From Nonomuraea turcica (GTDB taxonomy: Bacteria; Actinomycetota; Actinomycetes; Streptosporangiales; Streptosporangiaceae): a stretch of 64,000 nucleotides of DNA. Both the position numbers and the translations under genes were made by a program. Each line of letters opens with the position of its first letter. The first letter of the stretch is position 1. The notes under the pieces are model-generated. The model saw only the letters and a list, made by a program, of their open reading frames with translations. It was not told the origin of the DNA and did not search any database. Below, one piece after another: positions 33,175 through 42,248 of this stretch. The DNA is taken from contig NZ_JAUZQF010000024.1 of NCBI RefSeq assembly GCF_030718205.1, positions 1 through 64,000 on the forward strand, given 5' to 3'.

Positions 33175-35937
33175 GTGACAGAGACCGCGCCGCTGCGGGG
33201 ACGGCAGCGAGAGTTGGCGGAGCTGGACGCGCTGGTGAAACGGGCCGGCGCCGGTCGTAGCGGCGCGCTGGTCCTCTCCGGCGAGGCCGGCATCGGCAAG
33301 ACCGCGCTCTTGGACCGCATGGCGGCGCACGCCGCGACGGACGTCCGGGTCGAGCGCATCGTCGCGTCGGAGTCCGAGATGGAGCTGGCCTACGCCGGCC
33401 TGCAGCAGTTGTGCGGGCACATGATGAGCTCGGCCGGGCGCCTGCCTGCCCCTCAGCGTGAGGCGATCGAGGCGGCGTTCGGCCTGCGCCAGGGCTCGGC
33501 CCCCAGCCCGTTCCTCGTCGGGCTCGCACTGCTCGGGCTGCTCACCGAGGCCGCGGGCGACCGGGCGCTGCTGTGCATCGTCGACGACGCGCAGTGGCTC
33601 GACGAGGCATCGGCGCGCGCTGTCGCGTTCGCCGCCCGGCGTCTCGACGCCGAGGGGATCGCCATCGTGCTCGCCATGCGCACGGTCGACGAGGTGTTCG
33701 CCGGGCTTGGGCGGCTGGTCGTCGAAGGGGTGGGCGACGACGACGCGCGCGAGCTCCTGCGCCTTTCGGCCCCCGGCGGCCTCGACCGGCGGGTACGCGA
33801 CCAGCTGATCGAGGAGGCACGCGGCAACCCGCTGGCGCTGCGGGAGCTGCCCCGGTCGCTGAGCCCGGCCGAGATCGCCGGCGGGTTCGCTCTCATCGGC
33901 GCGATGCCGCTGGAGAGCCGTATCGAGCAGAGCCTGGTCGCGCAGCTCGAGCCGCTGCCCGAGTCGGCGCGCCTGTTGTTGCTGCTGGCGGCTGCAGACC
34001 CGACCGGCGATCCCGGGCTGCTGTGGCGTGCGAGCGCGGCACTGGGACTGGGCCTGAAGGACTTCGACGCTGCCAAGGACGCCCACGCGCTCGTCGTCGG
34101 CACGCGCGTCGGCTTCCGCCATCCGCTCGTGCGGTCGGCGGTCTACCGGTCTGCCTCGCCGCAGGACCGGCGGCGCGTCCACGCCGCGCTGGCCGACGTC
34201 ACCAGCGTCGATCACGACCCGGATCGCCGGGCATGGCATCGCGCCAGCGCGACGTTGCACCCGGACGAAGAGGTCGCCGCTGACCTCGATCGGTCCGCGA
34301 TGCGTGCGCGGACCCGCGGCGGCGCGGCCGCCGCTGGTGCGTTTCTGGAGCGGGCGGCGGAGCTGACGCCTGAGCCGGTCCGCCGCGGGCAGCGGCTGAT
34401 CGCGGCCGCGGAGGCCAAGCACGAGGCGGGCGCGCCCGCAGCCGCCCTGCGCCTGCTCGACGCCGCCCGCGACCATCCCCTCACCGCATTGCAAGAGGCG
34501 CTCGTCGCCCGGCTGCGCGCTCGCGCCGGATACGCACTGCGGCGCGACAGCAGCGGTGCGCGGCTCCTCCTCGCCGCGGCGCAGGGTCTCGAAGGGCTGG
34601 ACCCGGTGCTCGCCCGCGACACCTACATCGAGGCGCTGTCGGCCGCGATCTACGGCGGTCGGCTCGGTGACGCAGAGCAGGTGGCCGCGGTCTCGAACGC
34701 GATCCTGGAGGCGACCGCCGATGAGGAGTCCGACCGTGCGCGGGACCTGATCCTGCGCGGCCAGGCGCTGCTCGCCGCCAAAGGGCAGGAGGCCGCGCTC
34801 GAGACCCTACGCCGGGCGCAGCGCGCGTTCCTCGAGCAGGCCCCGGACTCTCTTGAGCTGCACTGGATGTGGTTCGCCTCCCGCGCCGCGCAGGACCTCT
34901 GGGACGCCCGCGGGCTCCGTGCGCTCGCCGATCGGCAGGTCGAGCTCGCCCGCGCCGAAGGCGTCGTGACAGTGCTGCCGATCGCCTTGAGCCTGCTGAT
35001 GGTGGCGCAGACGGTCGACGGCGAGCTGGACGCGGCCGAAGCCTCCTGCGACGAGATCGACGCCATCAAGGACGTCACCGGCCACCCGCTGCCGCAGTAC
35101 GGGCGGTTCTTCCTCGCGGCATACCGAGGGCAGGCCGACGAGGCGGAGCGCCTGGCGGAGCAGATCCGACCCGACGCGCAGGCGCGGGGCGAGGGGTACG
35201 GGCTGAGTGCGATCAATTTCGGGGAGGCCATCCTCTACAACGGCCTGGGCCGCTTCGCCGAGGCGGTGACCTCCGGTCGCCGTGAGCTGCCGTACACGCA
35301 CGAGCTTAGCCACGCGATGCGCACGCTGCTCGAGCTCGTGGAGGCGGCCACGCACACCGGCGAGCGCACGCTCGCCGAGGAGGCGTTCGAGAAACTGGCG
35401 AGCGTCACGCGGCCGGTGGGGACCAACTGGGCGTTGACTGTGCTGACGATGGCGGAGGCGCAGCTGCGCGAAGGCGACGAAGCCGAGGCCCTGTATCGGG
35501 ATGCGATCGAGCGCTTCGAGTACGAGCGGATTCCCATCATGGTGGGGCGCTGTCGCTTGCTGTACGGGGAGGAGCTGAGCCGCCAGGGCCGGCACGCCGA
35601 TGCGCGCGAGCAGCTCCGGGCCGCGTACGAGCTGTTGTCGGGCATCGGCTTGAACGGCTTCGCCGAGCGCGCCGCACGCGAGCTGAGCGCGAGCGGCGAG
35701 ACCCTGCGCGTGCGCGTGCATGCGTCGGCGGCGCAGCTCACCGACCAGGAGCTCAATGTGGCGCGCCTGGCGCGCGAAGGACTCACGAACCGGGACATCG
35801 GCGCGCGGCTGTTCATCAGCGCGCGCACCGCCGAGTACCACCTGCGCAAGGTCTTCATGAAGCTCGGCATCAGGGGGCGCGCCGAGCTGAAGACCGCGCT
35901 CGCGGAGCTCGAGCACGCGGCGCCGGGCACCGGATAG
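33175..35937 (+). CDS. LuxR-family LAL regulator 1
   Basis: This 920-residue large ATP-binding LuxR (LAL) protein has an N-terminal AAA/STAND ATPase with P-loop GEAGIGKTA (36-44) and Walker B LLCIVDDAQW. A long TPR-like middle and a C-terminal LuxR HTH follow (LTDQELNVARLAREGLTNRD, IGARLFISARTAEYHLRKVF). LAL proteins activate transcription in response to ligands. The GTG at 33175 was chosen by homology. The promoter region contains the AT-rich ATATATATCGG. It is more divergent than the other two LALs here, which resemble each other. It converges on a symporter operon. Confidence 0.93.
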   Translation: MTETAPLRGRQRELAELDALVKRAGAGRSGALVLSGEAGIGKTALLDRMAAHAATDVRVERIVASESEMELAYAGLQQLCGHMMSSAGRLPAPQREAIEAAFGLRQGSAPSPFLVGLALLGLLTEAAGDRALLCIVDDAQWLDEASARAVAFAARRLDAEGIAIVLAMRTVDEVFAGLGRLVVEGVGDDDARELLRLSAPGGLDRRVRDQLIEEARGNPLALRELPRSLSPAEIAGGFALIGAMPLESRIEQSLVAQLEPLPESARLLLLLAAADPTGDPGLLWRASAALGLGLKDFDAAKDAHALVVGTRVGFRHPLVRSAVYRSASPQDRRRVHAALADVTSVDHDPDRRAWHRASATLHPDEEVAADLDRSAMRARTRGGAAAAGAFLERAAELTPEPVRRGQRLIAAAEAKHEAGAPAAALRLLDAARDHPLTALQEALVARLRARAGYALRRDSSGARLLLAAAQGLEGLDPVLARDTYIEALSAAIYGGRLGDAEQVAAVSNAILEATADEESDRARDLILRGQALLAAKGQEAALETLRRAQRAFLEQAPDSLELHWMWFASRAAQDLWDARGLRALADRQVELARAEGVVTVLPIALSLLMVAQTVDGELDAAEASCDEIDAIKDVTGHPLPQYGRFFLAAYRGQADEAERLAEQIRPDAQARGEGYGLSAINFGEAILYNGLGRFAEAVTSGRRELPYTHELSHAMRTLLELVEAATHTGERTLAEEAFEKLASVTRPVGTNWALTVLTMAEAQLREGDEAEALYRDAIERFEYERIPIMVGRCRLLYGEELSRQGRHADAREQLRAAYELLSGIGLNGFAERAARELSASGETLRVRVHASAAQLTDQELNVARLAREGLTNRDIGARLFISARTAEYHLRKVFMKLGIRGRAELKTALAELEHAAPGTG

Positions 35938-35953
35938 CCCATGCGCGCGAGGT

Positions 35954-36268
35954 TCACCGAGGCGGCCCAACGGACTCCATCGGTTGTGCGGGGGATTCGA
36001 TGATGACAGGGCGTAGGCGTACCGAGATCGCGAAAGCGGCGGCGACGGCTGCCATGCCGATGCCGGCCCACAGGTTGGCGTTCACGTCGCCGGTCTTGGC
36101 CCGGTTCGCGGCCGAGTCCATGACGAGCCCCATGATGATCAGCACGGTGCCGTAGAAGCTGATCAGTCCGGCGATGACGACGCGGATGTCGAAGGCGCCG
36201 GCCTTGCGGGGGCCGGCGTTTTCACTCGCGGCGCCGTGCCGGCTCGTGGCGAGCTGGTCGTCGGTCAT
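35954..36268 (-). CDS. Small two-helix membrane protein
   Basis: This 104-residue protein has a polar N-terminus of about 25 residues and two membrane helices (VVIAGLISFYGTVLIIMGLV and AGIGMAAVAAAFAISVRLRP). No domain is recognised. It starts 31 bp after the symporter gene on the same strand, so it is probably an accessory part of that operon. Confidence 0.75.
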   Translation of the reverse strand: MTDDQLATSRHGAASENAGPRKAGAFDIRVVIAGLISFYGTVLIIMGLVMDSAANRAKTGDVNANLWAGIGMAAVAAAFAISVRLRPVIIESPAQPMESVGPPR

Positions 36269-36299
36269 GTAGCGGCTCCTTTCCGGTGAAGAAGGGTGG

Positions 36300-38009
36300 T
36301 CATCGGAAGATCACGTTGAGGGCGGTGACGAGCACCAGGGAGATGCCCGCGAGCTTCGCCGGCGCCTGGTACCAGGGCAGGCGGCTCGCCGCCGGATCGG
36401 TGCGCACCGCCTTGGGCGTCTCGGAGAAGACGAGCCCGCTGAGCTCCCTCGCCGGCTTGGGTGAGGTCATCAGGCTGACCAGGACGCTCACCGCGATGTC
36501 CACGACGAACGCGACTCCCGCGGACACGAAGGCCGCTCCCTGTCCGGGCAGGTCGATGACGCCCAGCTCGTTGAGCAGCCATACGGTGACCGCGCCCAGA
36601 GTCCCGGATACCAGTCCCACCCATCCCGCGGTCGCGCTCATCCGCTTCCAGAGGATGCCGAGGATGAAGGTGGCGAACAGCGGAGCGTTGAAGAAGCCGA
36701 ACAGGGTCTGGAGGTAGGTCATCAGGTTGCCGTAGCCGGCGGCGATGAACGCGGTGCCGATGGCCAGGAGCGTCGCGCCGACCGTGGCCCACCGGCCGAC
36801 CTTCAGGTAGTAGCCGTCGGAGCGGCCCTTCTTCACGTACTGCTGCCACAGGTCGTAGCTGAAGACGGTGTTGAAGGCCGAGATGTTGGCCGCCATGCCG
36901 GCCATGAACGCGGCGAGCAGGCCCGTCAGGGCGATGCCCAGCAGCCCGGTGGGGAGCACGTCGCGCATGAGCAGCAGGATCGAGTCGTTGTACGTGATGC
37001 CCGAGCTTTGATCGCCGGCCTTGAGCCGCACCACCTCGGGCACGAGCACCCCCGCGATCATCCCGGGGATCACCACGATGAACGGGATGAACATCTTCGG
37101 GAACGAGGCGATGATCGGCGTGCTGCGCGCGGCCGACATCGAGCTGGTGGCCATCGCGCGCTGGACCTCGACGAAGTTCGTCGTCCAGTAGCCGAAGGAC
37201 AGCACGAAGCCCAGGCCGAAGACGATGCCGATGACGGACAGGACCGAGTTGCCGAACCCGGCCAGTTCGTTGCCCGGCCACGAGTTGAGCTGCTCAGCGC
37301 CGCCCCCTACGGCCGTCCGCACCCTGTCGACCAGGCCGCTGACACCGCCGACGCGGTGCAGCCCGATAAGGGTGAGCGGCAGCAGCGCGGCGACGATGAC
37401 GAAGAACTGCAGGACCTCGTTGTAGATGGCCGCGGACAGCCCGCCGAGGGTGATGTAACTGAGGACGATCGCGGCGGCGAGGAGCAGGGCCACCCACAGC
37501 GGCCAGCCGAGCAGGCCGTTGACCACCGTGGCCAGCAGGAACAGGTTGATCCCCGCGATGAGCACCTGGGCGAGCGCGAAGGTGATCGCGTTCACCAGGT
37601 GTGCGCCCGGACCGAAGCGGCGGCGCATGAACTCGGGGACGCTGCGCACCTTGGACCCGTAGTAGAAGGGCATCATCACGATGCCGAGGAACAGCATGGC
37701 CGGGACCGCGCCGATCCAGTAGTAGTGCATGGTCGGCATGCCGTACTCGGCGCCGTTGGCCGACATTCCGATGACCTCGACGGCGCCGAGGTTCGCCGAG
37801 ATGAAGGCCAGCCCGGTGATCCAGGCCGGCAGCGACCGCCCCGACAGGAAGAAGTCGAGACTGCTGGAGATCCTCCGGCGCGCGGCCACTCCGACCAGCA
37901 GGACGACCGCGAAGTAGACGAAGATCAGCGCATAGTCGACGAGTTCGGCGCCGATCCTCAGAGGGTTGTCCACGTCGCGCAGGGAGAAGGCGGTGAGCTC
38001 GAGGCTCAT
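36300..38009 (-). CDS. Sodium:solute symporter (SSS family)
   Basis: This 569-residue transporter has about 14 membrane segments and the SSS signatures DFFLSGRSLPAWITGLAFIS near the start, SYITLGGLSAAIYNEVLQFF in the middle, and GLLAAFMAGMAANISAFNTV later. It resembles the SGLT-like subgroup that imports sugars such as galactose or myo-inositol, but the substrate is not certain. Its ATG overlaps the stop of the ferritin-like gene (ATGA), a coupling that is unexpected for these two functions. A small membrane protein follows. Confidence 0.9.
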   Translation of the reverse strand: MSLELTAFSLRDVDNPLRIGAELVDYALIFVYFAVVLLVGVAARRRISSSLDFFLSGRSLPAWITGLAFISANLGAVEVIGMSANGAEYGMPTMHYYWIGAVPAMLFLGIVMMPFYYGSKVRSVPEFMRRRFGPGAHLVNAITFALAQVLIAGINLFLLATVVNGLLGWPLWVALLLAAAIVLSYITLGGLSAAIYNEVLQFFVIVAALLPLTLIGLHRVGGVSGLVDRVRTAVGGGAEQLNSWPGNELAGFGNSVLSVIGIVFGLGFVLSFGYWTTNFVEVQRAMATSSMSAARSTPIIASFPKMFIPFIVVIPGMIAGVLVPEVVRLKAGDQSSGITYNDSILLLMRDVLPTGLLGIALTGLLAAFMAGMAANISAFNTVFSYDLWQQYVKKGRSDGYYLKVGRWATVGATLLAIGTAFIAAGYGNLMTYLQTLFGFFNAPLFATFILGILWKRMSATAGWVGLVSGTLGAVTVWLLNELGVIDLPGQGAAFVSAGVAFVVDIAVSVLVSLMTSPKPARELSGLVFSETPKAVRTDPAASRLPWYQAPAKLAGISLVLVTALNVIFR

Positions 38010-39070
38010 GAGCGCTGCTCGGGTGGCACGTAGCCGAAGGTGGGGCCGGCCATGGTGCCGTCCTCGTCGGGCATCAGCATCAGGGCGTTGGCCTGGCCCT
38101 TGAGCGTGTACATGGTGCCGACAGCGGACCCGAGCAGTTTCGGGTCGCCGTTGAAGGCCTGCTCCAGCTGGTTCAACAAGGTGCAGTAGGTGCGGTTGAA
38201 CTCTTCCTGCGCGGTACGGATCGCGCTGCCCGGGGCGTGATCGGACAGCCGCGGGTTGGGCCGCATCGGGCGCACGGCGGCGAGGTTCGTCGAAATCGGC
38301 TCGCCGGTAGGCCCGGACTGCGGGCTGTCGCCACGCCGGTAGCGCCGGCCGAGTTTGAGCTCCTGGAAGCGGTAGTAGTGGGCGACCTCGTCCCGATCAG
38401 GGTGGAAAATGTCCTGGTCGCCGTCCCAGACCTCGCCCCGGGCCGTGCCCTCGCCCTGTTCGACGATCTCCTCCAGCGCCCCCAGCGCCGACTCCAGATC
38501 CTCCACCGCGAACAGCGACCCCGCGGTGTGCCGGAAATGGCTGCCGCTCACCTGGCGGGCCGGGTCGCCGCCGAAGACCTCCCGCTCGCCGAGTTTCTTG
38601 CACAGGTGGCGCAGCCCTTGTTCGATCGCGTCATAGAACTGCCCGATCGTCTCGTAGCCGTCGCCTTCCGCCGGGGCGCCGGGCGGCGCAGGCCGTTCCA
38701 GGCGCAGGAACATCTCCAGGGCCTCCGGGCCGAACGGGAGCAGCGACAGTTCCAAATCGCTGTGGGGCAGCGGCCGGGGATAGGGCGGCAACATCCCCGG
38801 CATGTCGAGGCGCGGCCGCCCGCCGACGGCGTTGAGCAGGTTCGCGACCAGAGCCAGGTGCAGCATCTCCTCGGCGAAGACGCTGCCCACCACCTCCATT
38901 GCCTCGGGGTTGCGCTCGGGGTCCAGGGAGTACAACGCGCACAAGTACGGTGGCAAGGTCGCGTGTTCCAGCTCGACCGCCCACTGCAGATGCTCACGCA
39001 GGCTGTCGAGGGTGTCGATCCGTGCTGACCCGGGAACAGCGACAGTCCCCTGTGGTTCCACATTCTTCAT
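38006..39070 (-). CDS. Ferritin-like (VioB/iminophenyl-pyruvate-dimer-synthase type) protein
   Basis: This 354-residue protein has a ferritin-like four-helix domain with diiron-type ligands: ELEH in WAVELEHATLPPYL, EEMLH in FAEEMLHLALVANL and DEVAH in DEVAHYYRFQEL. In VioB and RebD relatives this domain accompanies oxidative dimerisation of indole pyruvate imines; stand-alone copies are uncharacterised. It is a close paralogue of residues 10-350 of the protein at 57530-59293, but lacks the CDGSH extension. The start at 39070 was chosen by the domain boundary. It overlaps the symporter gene downstream and lies 105 bp after a whiB gene. Confidence 0.88.
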   Translation of the reverse strand: MKNVEPQGTVAVPGSARIDTLDSLREHLQWAVELEHATLPPYLCALYSLDPERNPEAMEVVGSVFAEEMLHLALVANLLNAVGGRPRLDMPGMLPPYPRPLPHSDLELSLLPFGPEALEMFLRLERPAPPGAPAEGDGYETIGQFYDAIEQGLRHLCKKLGEREVFGGDPARQVSGSHFRHTAGSLFAVEDLESALGALEEIVEQGEGTARGEVWDGDQDIFHPDRDEVAHYYRFQELKLGRRYRRGDSPQSGPTGEPISTNLAAVRPMRPNPRLSDHAPGSAIRTAQEEFNRTYCTLLNQLEQAFNGDPKLLGSAVGTMYTLKGQANALMLMPDEDGTMAGPTFGYVPPEQRS

Positions 39071-39175
39071 CAGAGTCCTACCTCCATTGTCGCCAGCTAA
39101 GACCGGACAGCCCTCCGCACGCGTGACAGCTCCCGGGGATTTCCTTGACATCCATGAGTTCCGCATCGGCCACCG

Positions 39176-39463
39176 TCAGGCCGTGGCCAGCCGTTGGCGG
39201 GCGCGTATCCGGCGGCGCTCCTCCGGAGTGGTGCCGCCCCACATACCGTCCGCCTCGCCGGTGCGTACGGCCCAATCGAGGCAGGCCGCTCGTACGGGGC
39301 AGGTCTGGCAGATGTGCCGTGCCTGCTCCTCGCGTTGACCGGGATGGTCGTCCCACGTGATCGGGAAGAAGAGGCCGGGGTCCGCATCCAGGCAGGCCGC
39401 ACGGGCCATCCAGCGCAGAGGGGATCGAGGCTCTCGATGCTGATGAATCTGATGGACGGTCAT
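39176..39463 (-). CDS. WhiB-family iron-sulfur regulator
   Basis: This 95-residue protein has the four-Cys pattern of WhiB proteins: one Cys in RAACLDADPG, then HICQTC (CxxC) and PVRAAC (Cx5C). These ligate a [4Fe-4S] cluster. The GMWGGTTPEERRRIR turn and a basic C-terminus follow. WhiB proteins act with sigma factors to sense redox or nitric oxide. GGTGGAG lies five bases before the ATG at 39463. It is upstream of, and on the same strand as, the ferritin-like gene, so redox or iron control of that operon is plausible. Confidence 0.92.
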   Translation of the reverse strand: MTVHQIHQHREPRSPLRWMARAACLDADPGLFFPITWDDHPGQREEQARHICQTCPVRAACLDWAVRTGEADGMWGGTTPEERRRIRARQRLATA

Positions 39464-39653
39464 GATCTCCACCTCATGAGCGATGGGTCGGTGTGGTCAT
39501 TTCAGGTGTGCGCCTGCCTTCGGTGGCGGGCCGGAACAGGGAGCCGTTCTCACCGATGGTTCGCCTCACCGGGCGAAGGAGTGTGAAGCGCGTGGGGCCG
39601 GCAGGCGAGCCGGGGCCGGATGGGTCTCATCGGCGCGGCTGCCGGCCCAAGGG

Positions 39654-39701
39654 GGCGCCGGATCAGGCGCCGGCCCAAGAGAGCCGCCGGATCAGGCGGC
39701 T
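39654..39701. terminator. Two tandem hairpins with identical loops and compensated stems
   Basis: GGCGCC-GGATCA-GGCGCC (39654-39671) is followed by AGCCGCC-GGATCA-GGCGGCT (39682-39701), inside a near-repeat of about 29 bp. Stem bases differ between copies but always as paired changes, and the 6-nt loop is unchanged. The second loop contains the stop codon of the hydrolase operon reading from the right. It is probably a double terminator for that operon; an RNA-binding site is an alternative. Confidence 0.65.
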
Positions 39702-40430
39702 TGGTGGCGCTGCCAGTGCTCTTCGAGGGCGGCGGCGACCTGCGCCGGCCGCTGCAGCACCGGCCAGTGATTGCAGTCGAGCTTGATCACACGTTCCGCC
39801 CGGATGGCCCGGCCAAGTTCGTCGGCGAACTCGACCTGACAGGCGGGGTCGCGTGCGCCCCAGAACACGAGGCTGGGCGCGGTCATCTTCGCCAGCTCGG
39901 GTTCCCACTCGGTGCCCATCCGCACCGCGGAGCGGTAGAGCTTGAGAATGCTGTCCTTCATCGGCGCGTCCACGTGCCGCACCATCTCCTGGGCCAGGTC
40001 ATCTGGCACCTCGAAGCCGGTGATCAGGTCGTCGGCGAAGCCCTGCGGCGTCAGCTCGGCCATGAAGCGGTCCCCTTCGACCGGGTCCTGCCAGACCTTG
40101 GCCAGCGGATGCCAGACGTACCGGGCGCTGATGGGGCCGTTGCCGCCGGCCCAGGTGCGTACAAGGTCAGGACGCAAGGACGCGACCCGGGCGGTGAGGA
40201 TGCAGCCCCAGTCGTGGCCGACCAGGTCGACCGGCTCGCCGATCCTCTCCAGACGGCCGATCAGCCACTCGGCGTACTCCTCCTTGGTGCTGCCGAAGCC
40301 GTCCGGGCGTGGAGCGCCGAAGCCCGGCAGGTCCCAGGCTTCCACGTCCGTGCGCGTCAGGTGCCGGCGGACGCCTGCCCAGACGCGGTGGGTGTCGGGC
40401 GGGGACGCCGTGGATGAGGATCGCGGGCAT
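39692..40430 (-). pseudogene. Epoxide-hydrolase-like alpha/beta hydrolase with N-terminal frameshift
   Basis: The main frame holds an alpha/beta hydrolase with Asp nucleophile elbow LVGHDWGCIL, as in epoxide hydrolases and haloalkane dehalogenases, an acid region FWGARDP and a His in DCNHWPVL. Its first residues, MPAILIHGVP including the oxyanion HG motif, are in another frame. The two join at CCCCGCCC near 40396 if one (or four) bases are removed. Either a real inactivating frameshift or a sequence error is possible. If translated from a GTG at 40441 in the main frame, the protein would lack the HG loop. It is last in a three-hydrolase operon, 7 bp after the preceding gene. Confidence 0.7.
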
Positions 40431-40437
40431 GGGAGTG

Positions 40438-41157
40438 TCACTCCTGCGCGTGGTGGACGGCGTCGAGGATGGCGGCGGTCACGGCGTCGGGCTCGGAGGC
40501 GGCGAGCGCGTGGGAGGCGCCGGCGACCTCACGGGTGCCTCGGGAGCCGGCGCGTTCGGCCATGAAGCGCAGAGCCGCCGCCGGGATGTTGAGGTCGCGC
40601 TCGCCGTGGACGAACCAGGACGGTGTGGTGCGCCAGGCGGGCTCGTCCGCTGTCAGGGCGTCGGTCAGCGCCTGCTCGGTGACCGGCCGCTGAGTCGCGG
40701 CCATCAGCGCGGCCTCGCCGGCCTCGAGGTCGGCGCAGAACTGATGGTGGAATTTGTCCGCGGCGATGCGGAACTCGTTGCCGCCGGAGGCGACCGGGTA
40801 GGCCTCCAGCGCGCCGCCCAGGGTGCTGCCCTCGAACTTGCCGGACAGCAGGAACGCGCTCTCGCCTGGCTCGGGGGCGAAGGCGGCGACGTAGACCAGG
40901 GCGCGCACCGCCGGGTTGCCCGCCGCGGCCTGGGTGATCACCAAGCCGCCGTAGGAGTGGCCGACCAGCACGACCGGGCGGCCGATGCCGGAGATCACGT
41001 CCCGCACGTACGCGGCATCGCCCTCCACACTGCGCAACGGGTTCGCGACGGCGACAGCGGTGAGCTGGTTGGTGTGCAGGCGCTGGATGACGCGGTTCCA
41101 GCTCGCGGACTCGGCGAAGGCGCCGTGGACCAGGACGATGACGGGCTGCTCGCTCAT
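40438..41157 (-). CDS. Alpha/beta hydrolase (small esterase type), paralogue 1
   Basis: This 239-residue hydrolase begins VIVLVHGAFAESASWNRVIQ, with elbow LVGHSYGG, acid region HGERDLNIP and catalytic His in AGASHALAAS. It is cytoplasmic. It is paralogous to the two exported hydrolases at 59355-60143 and 60387-61205 (shared VLVHGA(F/W)A(D/E)(A/S)S, ANPLR, GHSYGG, TQRP). It overlaps the upstream esterase gene by ATGA. The substrate is unknown. Confidence 0.88.
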   Translation of the reverse strand: MSEQPVIVLVHGAFAESASWNRVIQRLHTNQLTAVAVANPLRSVEGDAAYVRDVISGIGRPVVLVGHSYGGLVITQAAAGNPAVRALVYVAAFAPEPGESAFLLSGKFEGSTLGGALEAYPVASGGNEFRIAADKFHHQFCADLEAGEAALMAATQRPVTEQALTDALTADEPAWRTTPSWFVHGERDLNIPAAALRFMAERAGSRGTREVAGASHALAASEPDAVTAAILDAVHHAQE

Positions 41158-42116
41158 GAGGTGGCCTTTCCGGTGTTCAGGGCGGTCTTGAGGAATGCGA
41201 TGGCCTGGGCGGTGGCACCGCGGGAGGCCTGGGTGTCGCGCAGCGGGTTGAGCATCATGAAGTCGTGCAGCGTGCCGTTGTAGCGGACGCTGGTGGTGGG
41301 GACGCCGGCCGCGGTGAGCTTGCGGGCGTAGGCCTCGCCCTCGTCACGCAGCACGTCGTTCTCGTCGACGATGACGAACGCGGGCGGCAGTCCGGCCAGC
41401 TCTTCCAGGCTGGCACGCAGCGGCGAGGCGGTGATCTCCGCCCGCTGGGCGGGGTCGGTGGTGTAGGCGTCCCAGAACCAGGCCATCGCCCCGGCGGTCA
41501 GGTACGGGCCGTTAGCGAACTCGCGGTAGCTGTCGGTGTCCTGGGCGGCGTCGGTGACCGGGTAGTACAGCGACTGGTGCACGAAGGTCACGTCGCCGCG
41601 CCGCTTGGCCATGATGGTCAGCGCGGCGGTCATGTTGCCGCCGACCGAGTCACCGGCGACCGCCAGCCGGGAGGCGTCCAGGCCCTCTTCGGCGCCGCGC
41701 TTGGTGATCCATTGGGCGGTGGCGTAGGCCTGCTCGATCGCGACCGGGTAGCGGGCTTCGGGCGAGCGGTCGTATTCGACGAAGACCACCGCGGCGCCGG
41801 CCCCGACGGCGAGCTCGCGTACGAGCCGGTCGTGGGTGCCGGCGTTGCCGAGAACCCACCCGCCACCGTGCACGTACAGGACGGCGGGCAGCACACCTGT
41901 CGTTCCTGCGGGCTTGACGATGCGTACGCGCACGTCGCCGACCTCGGCCGGGACGATGATCCACTTCTCGTCCACCTCGAGCTTGTCGATCGGGGCGGCC
42001 TGCAGGTCATCGAGCACCTTGCGGGCGCCGTCGGTCCCCAGCTCGTACAGGAAGGGAGGCTTGGAGGTCGCGTCGGCGAGCTCCTGCGCCGCCGGCTCCA
42101 GGATGTAGTCATTCAT
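41154..42116 (-). CDS. HSL-family (lipase/esterase) alpha/beta hydrolase
   Basis: This 320-residue esterase of the hormone-sensitive-lipase family has oxyanion motif YVHGGGWVLG, elbow AGDSVGGN, acid region VDENDVLRDEG and catalytic His in NGTLHDFMML. It should cleave short acyl esters in the cytoplasm. GGAG lies before the ATG at 42116. It is the first gene of a three-hydrolase operon and lies 132 bp downstream of a LAL gene on the same strand, a likely activator. Confidence 0.9.
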   Translation of the reverse strand: MNDYILEPAAQELADATSKPPFLYELGTDGARKVLDDLQAAPIDKLEVDEKWIIVPAEVGDVRVRIVKPAGTTGVLPAVLYVHGGGWVLGNAGTHDRLVRELAVGAGAAVVFVEYDRSPEARYPVAIEQAYATAQWITKRGAEEGLDASRLAVAGDSVGGNMTAALTIMAKRRGDVTFVHQSLYYPVTDAAQDTDSYREFANGPYLTAGAMAWFWDAYTTDPAQRAEITASPLRASLEELAGLPPAFVIVDENDVLRDEGEAYARKLTAAGVPTTSVRYNGTLHDFMMLNPLRDTQASRGATAQAIAFLKTALNTGKATS

Positions 42117-42248
42117 GCGGAATTCTCCATTCCATCTCACTCACCAGGGTTGGGAGTGATTCGCCCACTTAGACAGGGCAGCCCCCTGAATCCGTGACAG
42201 CGGGGAATCGAGAAAGATGGAATGGATCGCTCTGGTCGGCGCAGAGCC

